From Agrobacterium tumefaciens (GTDB lineage: Bacteria; Pseudomonadota; Alphaproteobacteria; Rhizobiales; Rhizobiaceae): DNA of 64,000 nucleotides. Below are positions 61,756-64,000 of this stretch, piece by piece (position 1 is the first letter of the stretch; every line of letters starts with the position of its first letter). The notes beneath the pieces were generated by a model. The model was not told where the DNA came from and did no database searches. It saw nothing but the letters and a program-made list of their open reading frames with translations. The translations under genes and the position numbers were made by a program. The stretch is from positions 248,001 through 312,000 of the forward strand of contig CP048471.1 in assembly GCA_025559845.1 (NCBI GenBank), in the 5' to 3' direction.

Positions 61756-64000
61756 CTAAGGTAGTTCCCAGAGGGCTTCGCCACGGCCAATCCTTATTAT
61801 TCGGGCGCTCTGGCGGTCGGCCGCATATTCGACATGCAGCAGGCGGGGAGAGAATTGCCGTAGGCGATGTTTAATGCCAATTACGTGCTTGAAATCTGGC
61901 GTCGTTACCGAGACCACTCCGTCAGCCGGGTTGATGCTGATCCGACCGGGGATCGCGCAGTTGAGGAATGCTGGAAGAGCACTTTGCATATTCCATTCCT
62001 GCGCTGCCCATTTAACTACTGGCCCCGATAAGGCCTCGTTTCGGAACTGTTTCCAGATGGAGCCAGTGTTGGCAGTCGGCCAGTCTGGCTGGTCGCTAAG
62101 TGCTGCGATCTCATTTGAACCTAACCACTGGTTCATTTCCCCACGCGTCACGAAAGCGGGTTTGGTCTCACGGATAGCGGCCATAGCCGCGATCCGCGAG
62201 GGCAGGCCTGCTCGAACTAGCATCGCCATCATTGTCTGCGGAACGCCCGCCTCAATAGTTGCAGCGGCGCTGCCCTCAATGGTATCGGTTTCACCACCCT
62301 CGGCGCGTCGACGCATGCGGACGGCTTCGATCGCCCAGACGAGCCGGTAAACAAAAGCGTCCTCGACAACTCGCATGTTTTCGAGCCCAAGAGCGACGAC
62401 GTCGGTACCAGCGAGCCAAGCACCAAGCAGGTCGCGCCAGTTGCCAGGCAGCTCGACATCCGGAACGAATGGCCGGATCGCGAACAGGCGTTCGGCCATG
62501 CCAACGAGCGACGCGCTGAGAACAGGAAGGTTTCCTGCCAAGGCGGCGGCATCGGCTTGATCCAGCAAAGCGGTGAGATCCGCCGCTATCGCGTCGATAG
62601 CCAAGCCAGCTTCAAGCCCGACACCCATTGCAAACGTCGCGCGACGCTGGTTTACGGTAGACTTGTTCCAGATCAGGCTTGCGCGTGCCCAAAGAACCCA
62701 GAGCTGGTTCGATCGAGTTTGGGGGCCAAGGCGACCGATCTGGCGTGCCCAAAGCGAGCCAGTCAATGCCTCGTCAAGAAGACGCGGGAGTTCCGCACTG
62801 TCCGTGTCGAGAGCCTCGATCAAACCAAATACGGTTGCGTCCAACCGCTCGATTAAGCTTTCGATTGAGTCCGTATCCTCCGCCTGGTCTTGCGGAAACC
62901 ACGCTTCCTGCGCGTTGGCGAGATACTCAATAGCGTCGGCCCGAAGGAAGACGTTTGTCCGTGCGAGACGCGTTATGACTTCGGAGATGACTGAAATGAT
63001 ACCGCTCGTCAATGAGCGGGCCTTTGACGATCCGACAAGCTCCCGCCAGGCTCGGACCCGCCAGTTTTCGGGCTGGTACATGACGTGAAGCACAAGGCCC
63101 TCCAGGTCGACAAAGGCGCGGCCAGCCCTACCCGCCACGTTGGCGAACTCTTCGCCGGACAGCGGCACGCCCGCCCGATAGAGTGTTGGAATGAGAAGCA
63201 CGGCGGCATTGAGATTGAGCCCCTGTGCAAGAGTAGGCGACGCGACGGTTACGCGGAGAATCCCGGCGGCAAGCAATGCCTCGACCTCTCGGAGAAAAGG
63301 GCCCGGCAAACGCCCGTGGTGTATGGCGACGCCAATGGGCAAGCATTGCACCGCGGGATGGTTAGGACCCAACCATTCGCGACCGACGGCCAGCGCGCGT
63401 TCCACCTGCGCGGGGTCATCGAGCAACGACGCCAGATATCCGCGCCTGTGAAGATCGACAACAGTTTCCGCGTAGCCTTCAACATGGTCGCGTTGCGTGC
63501 AGAAAATCAGCGCTCGCTTCCCCTGAGCCGAAAACCTCCACGCGGCCGCAAGCGTCAACTCCTTGTTGTCTCTGGGAAACGGAGTTCGCCGTGGGCGAAT
63601 AGCCGGCTCCTCGGGAATGAAGTGCCTTATGTAGGGGCCGCCCGCTTCGAGGTCGAAGCCTAGCCGGCCGGAATTTCCCTGCCACGTGAGTGTTCCAAAA
63701 CGCTGTCTGGTGGGGCGCCAACCCGACTGTATTGGAGGACCGGGTGCATCACTGCGTATCCAAGCGGTGAGATCATTGAGCTGGTCTCCCTCAGGGAGTA
63801 TCGCTGAGAGGCACACGATACGGCGGGCTGCATTGTCCGGACGGCGGAGTAGTCGTTGCACCAAGCTTTCGTAACGTATCTCGCGTTCACTCGGGCCAAT
63901 AAGATGGCCCTCATCGAGGACGACCAGCCCAACGTCGGCGATGATGGTGGGATCGTTACGAAGTGCGAAGTCCAGTTTCTCCGGCGTGGCTATTACGATA
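61756..64000 (-). CDS. Ski2-like SF2 DEAD/DEAH-box helicase (5' end beyond window)
   Basis: At least 748 codons; the start is beyond the right edge. Helicase motifs visible in reading order: TPEKLD (Ib), LVVLDEGHLIG (Walker B/DEGH), LSAILPEGDQL (III), ALIFCTQRDHVEGYAE (IV), VTVASPTLAQGLNL (V) and NVAGRAGRAFVDLEG (VI). The large C-terminal domain after about 1200 bp is unassigned. Ski2-like helicases appear in several defence systems (for example with HamA in Hachiman), but no HamA/DUF1837 partner is seen here. Its partner may lie outside the window. Confidence 0.88.
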   Translation of the reverse strand, partial: IVIATPEKLDFALRNDPTIIADVGLVVLDEGHLIGPSEREIRYESLVQRLLRRPDNAARRIVCLSAILPEGDQLNDLTAWIRSDAPGPPIQSGWRPTRQRFGTLTWQGNSGRLGFDLEAGGPYIRHFIPEEPAIRPRRTPFPRDNKELTLAAAWRFSAQGKRALIFCTQRDHVEGYAETVVDLHRRGYLASLLDDPAQVERALAVGREWLGPNHPAVQCLPIGVAIHHGRLPGPFLREVEALLAAGILRVTVASPTLAQGLNLNAAVLLIPTLYRAGVPLSGEEFANVAGRAGRAFVDLEGLVLHVMYQPENWRVRAWRELVGSSKARSLTSGIISVISEVITRLARTNVFLRADAIEYLANAQEAWFPQDQAEDTDSIESLIERLDATVFGLIEALDTDSAELPRLLDEALTGSLWARQIGRLGPQTRSNQLWVLWARASLIWNKSTVNQRRATFAMGVGLEAGLAIDAIAADLTALLDQADAAALAGNLPVLSASLVGMAERLFAIRPFVPDVELPGNWRDLLGAWLAGTDVVALGLENMRVVEDAFVYRLVWAIEAVRMRRRAEGGETDTIEGSAAATIEAGVPQTMMAMLVRAGLPSRIAAMAAIRETKPAFVTRGEMNQWLGSNEIAALSDQPDWPTANTGSIWKQFRNEALSGPVVKWAAQEWNMQSALPAFLNCAIPGRISINPADGVVSVTTPDFKHVIGIKHRLRQFSPRLLHVEYAADRQSARIIRIGRGEALWELP

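Noticed and set aside
61756..64000. Hachiman HamB
   Set aside because: Ski2-like motifs fit, but no HamA/DUF1837 gene is adjacent in the window, so the name is not supported.
1..64000. CRISPR array, rRNA genes or replication origin
   Set aside because: No regular spaced repeats, rRNA-like sequence, or RepABC/DnaA-type origin features were seen.

Overview
The window reads as part of a Rhizobiaceae-type alphaproteobacterial genome (Agrobacterium/Rhizobium-like). This is inferred from protein style, moderately high GC coding, short operons, a FrmR-adhC-gfa formaldehyde cluster, many LysR regulators and a remnant of the rhizobial RHE_PE00001-type HTH family. The density of toxin-antitoxin pairs, decayed genes and a Tn3-family element suggests a secondary replicon or plasmid, or an accessory region. 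I saw no rRNA, no complete tRNA, no CRISPR array and no replication origin.

Left part (1-6.6 kb): a branched-chain-amino-acid-type (Liv) ABC transporter cassette on the minus strand (binding protein, then SDR, then 3-hydroxyisobutyrate-dehydrogenase-like enzyme, then LivH and LivM). It is divergent from a CaiB/BaiF CoA-transferase, and a MarR regulator lies nearby. Together this looks like uptake and CoA-dependent breakdown of an organic acid. The ATPase genes would lie beyond the left edge.

Accessory patchwork (6.7-23 kb): an antitoxin/PIN-toxin pair, a Phd antitoxin with a frameshifted PemK-like toxin, an ABC ATPase remnant fused to a signal-peptide start, an intact Fic protein with a striking repeated operator, a filamentous-haemagglutinin fragment, ParDE, a LysR/SDR divergent pair, a LysR remnant, a DUF3223 protein, an AbiEi/AbiEii pair, and a tnpA-only Tn3-family transposon (38-bp inverted repeats) sitting among truncated HTH, LysR and TetR pieces.

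Metabolic/stress region (23-50 kb): a DUF3313 lipoprotein; a two-component system divergent from an RND efflux adaptor and pump; a decayed AI-2E transporter; a DUF1080-like protein; an NADP-binding oxidoreductase; two LysR genes; a probable quinone-detoxification operon (DoxX, VOC, glutathionyl-hydroquinone reductase, esterase, flavin monooxygenase); AlkB with an MDR reductase; ABM proteins; glutaredoxin 2; tautomerase; an exported hydrolase; a membrane PQQ dehydrogenase; and frmR-adhC-gfa behind two clear FrmR-type operators.

Right part (50.3-64 kb) is a defence-like island. It holds two HEPN proteins flanking a CHAT (caspase-like) protease, an RNase-H-like protein, a DUF5131 three-cysteine protein with two TcmP partners, a third HEPN protein, a DUF2971 protein and a large Ski2-like helicase cut by the window end. 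The HEPN-CHAT set is the best candidate for an undescribed system.
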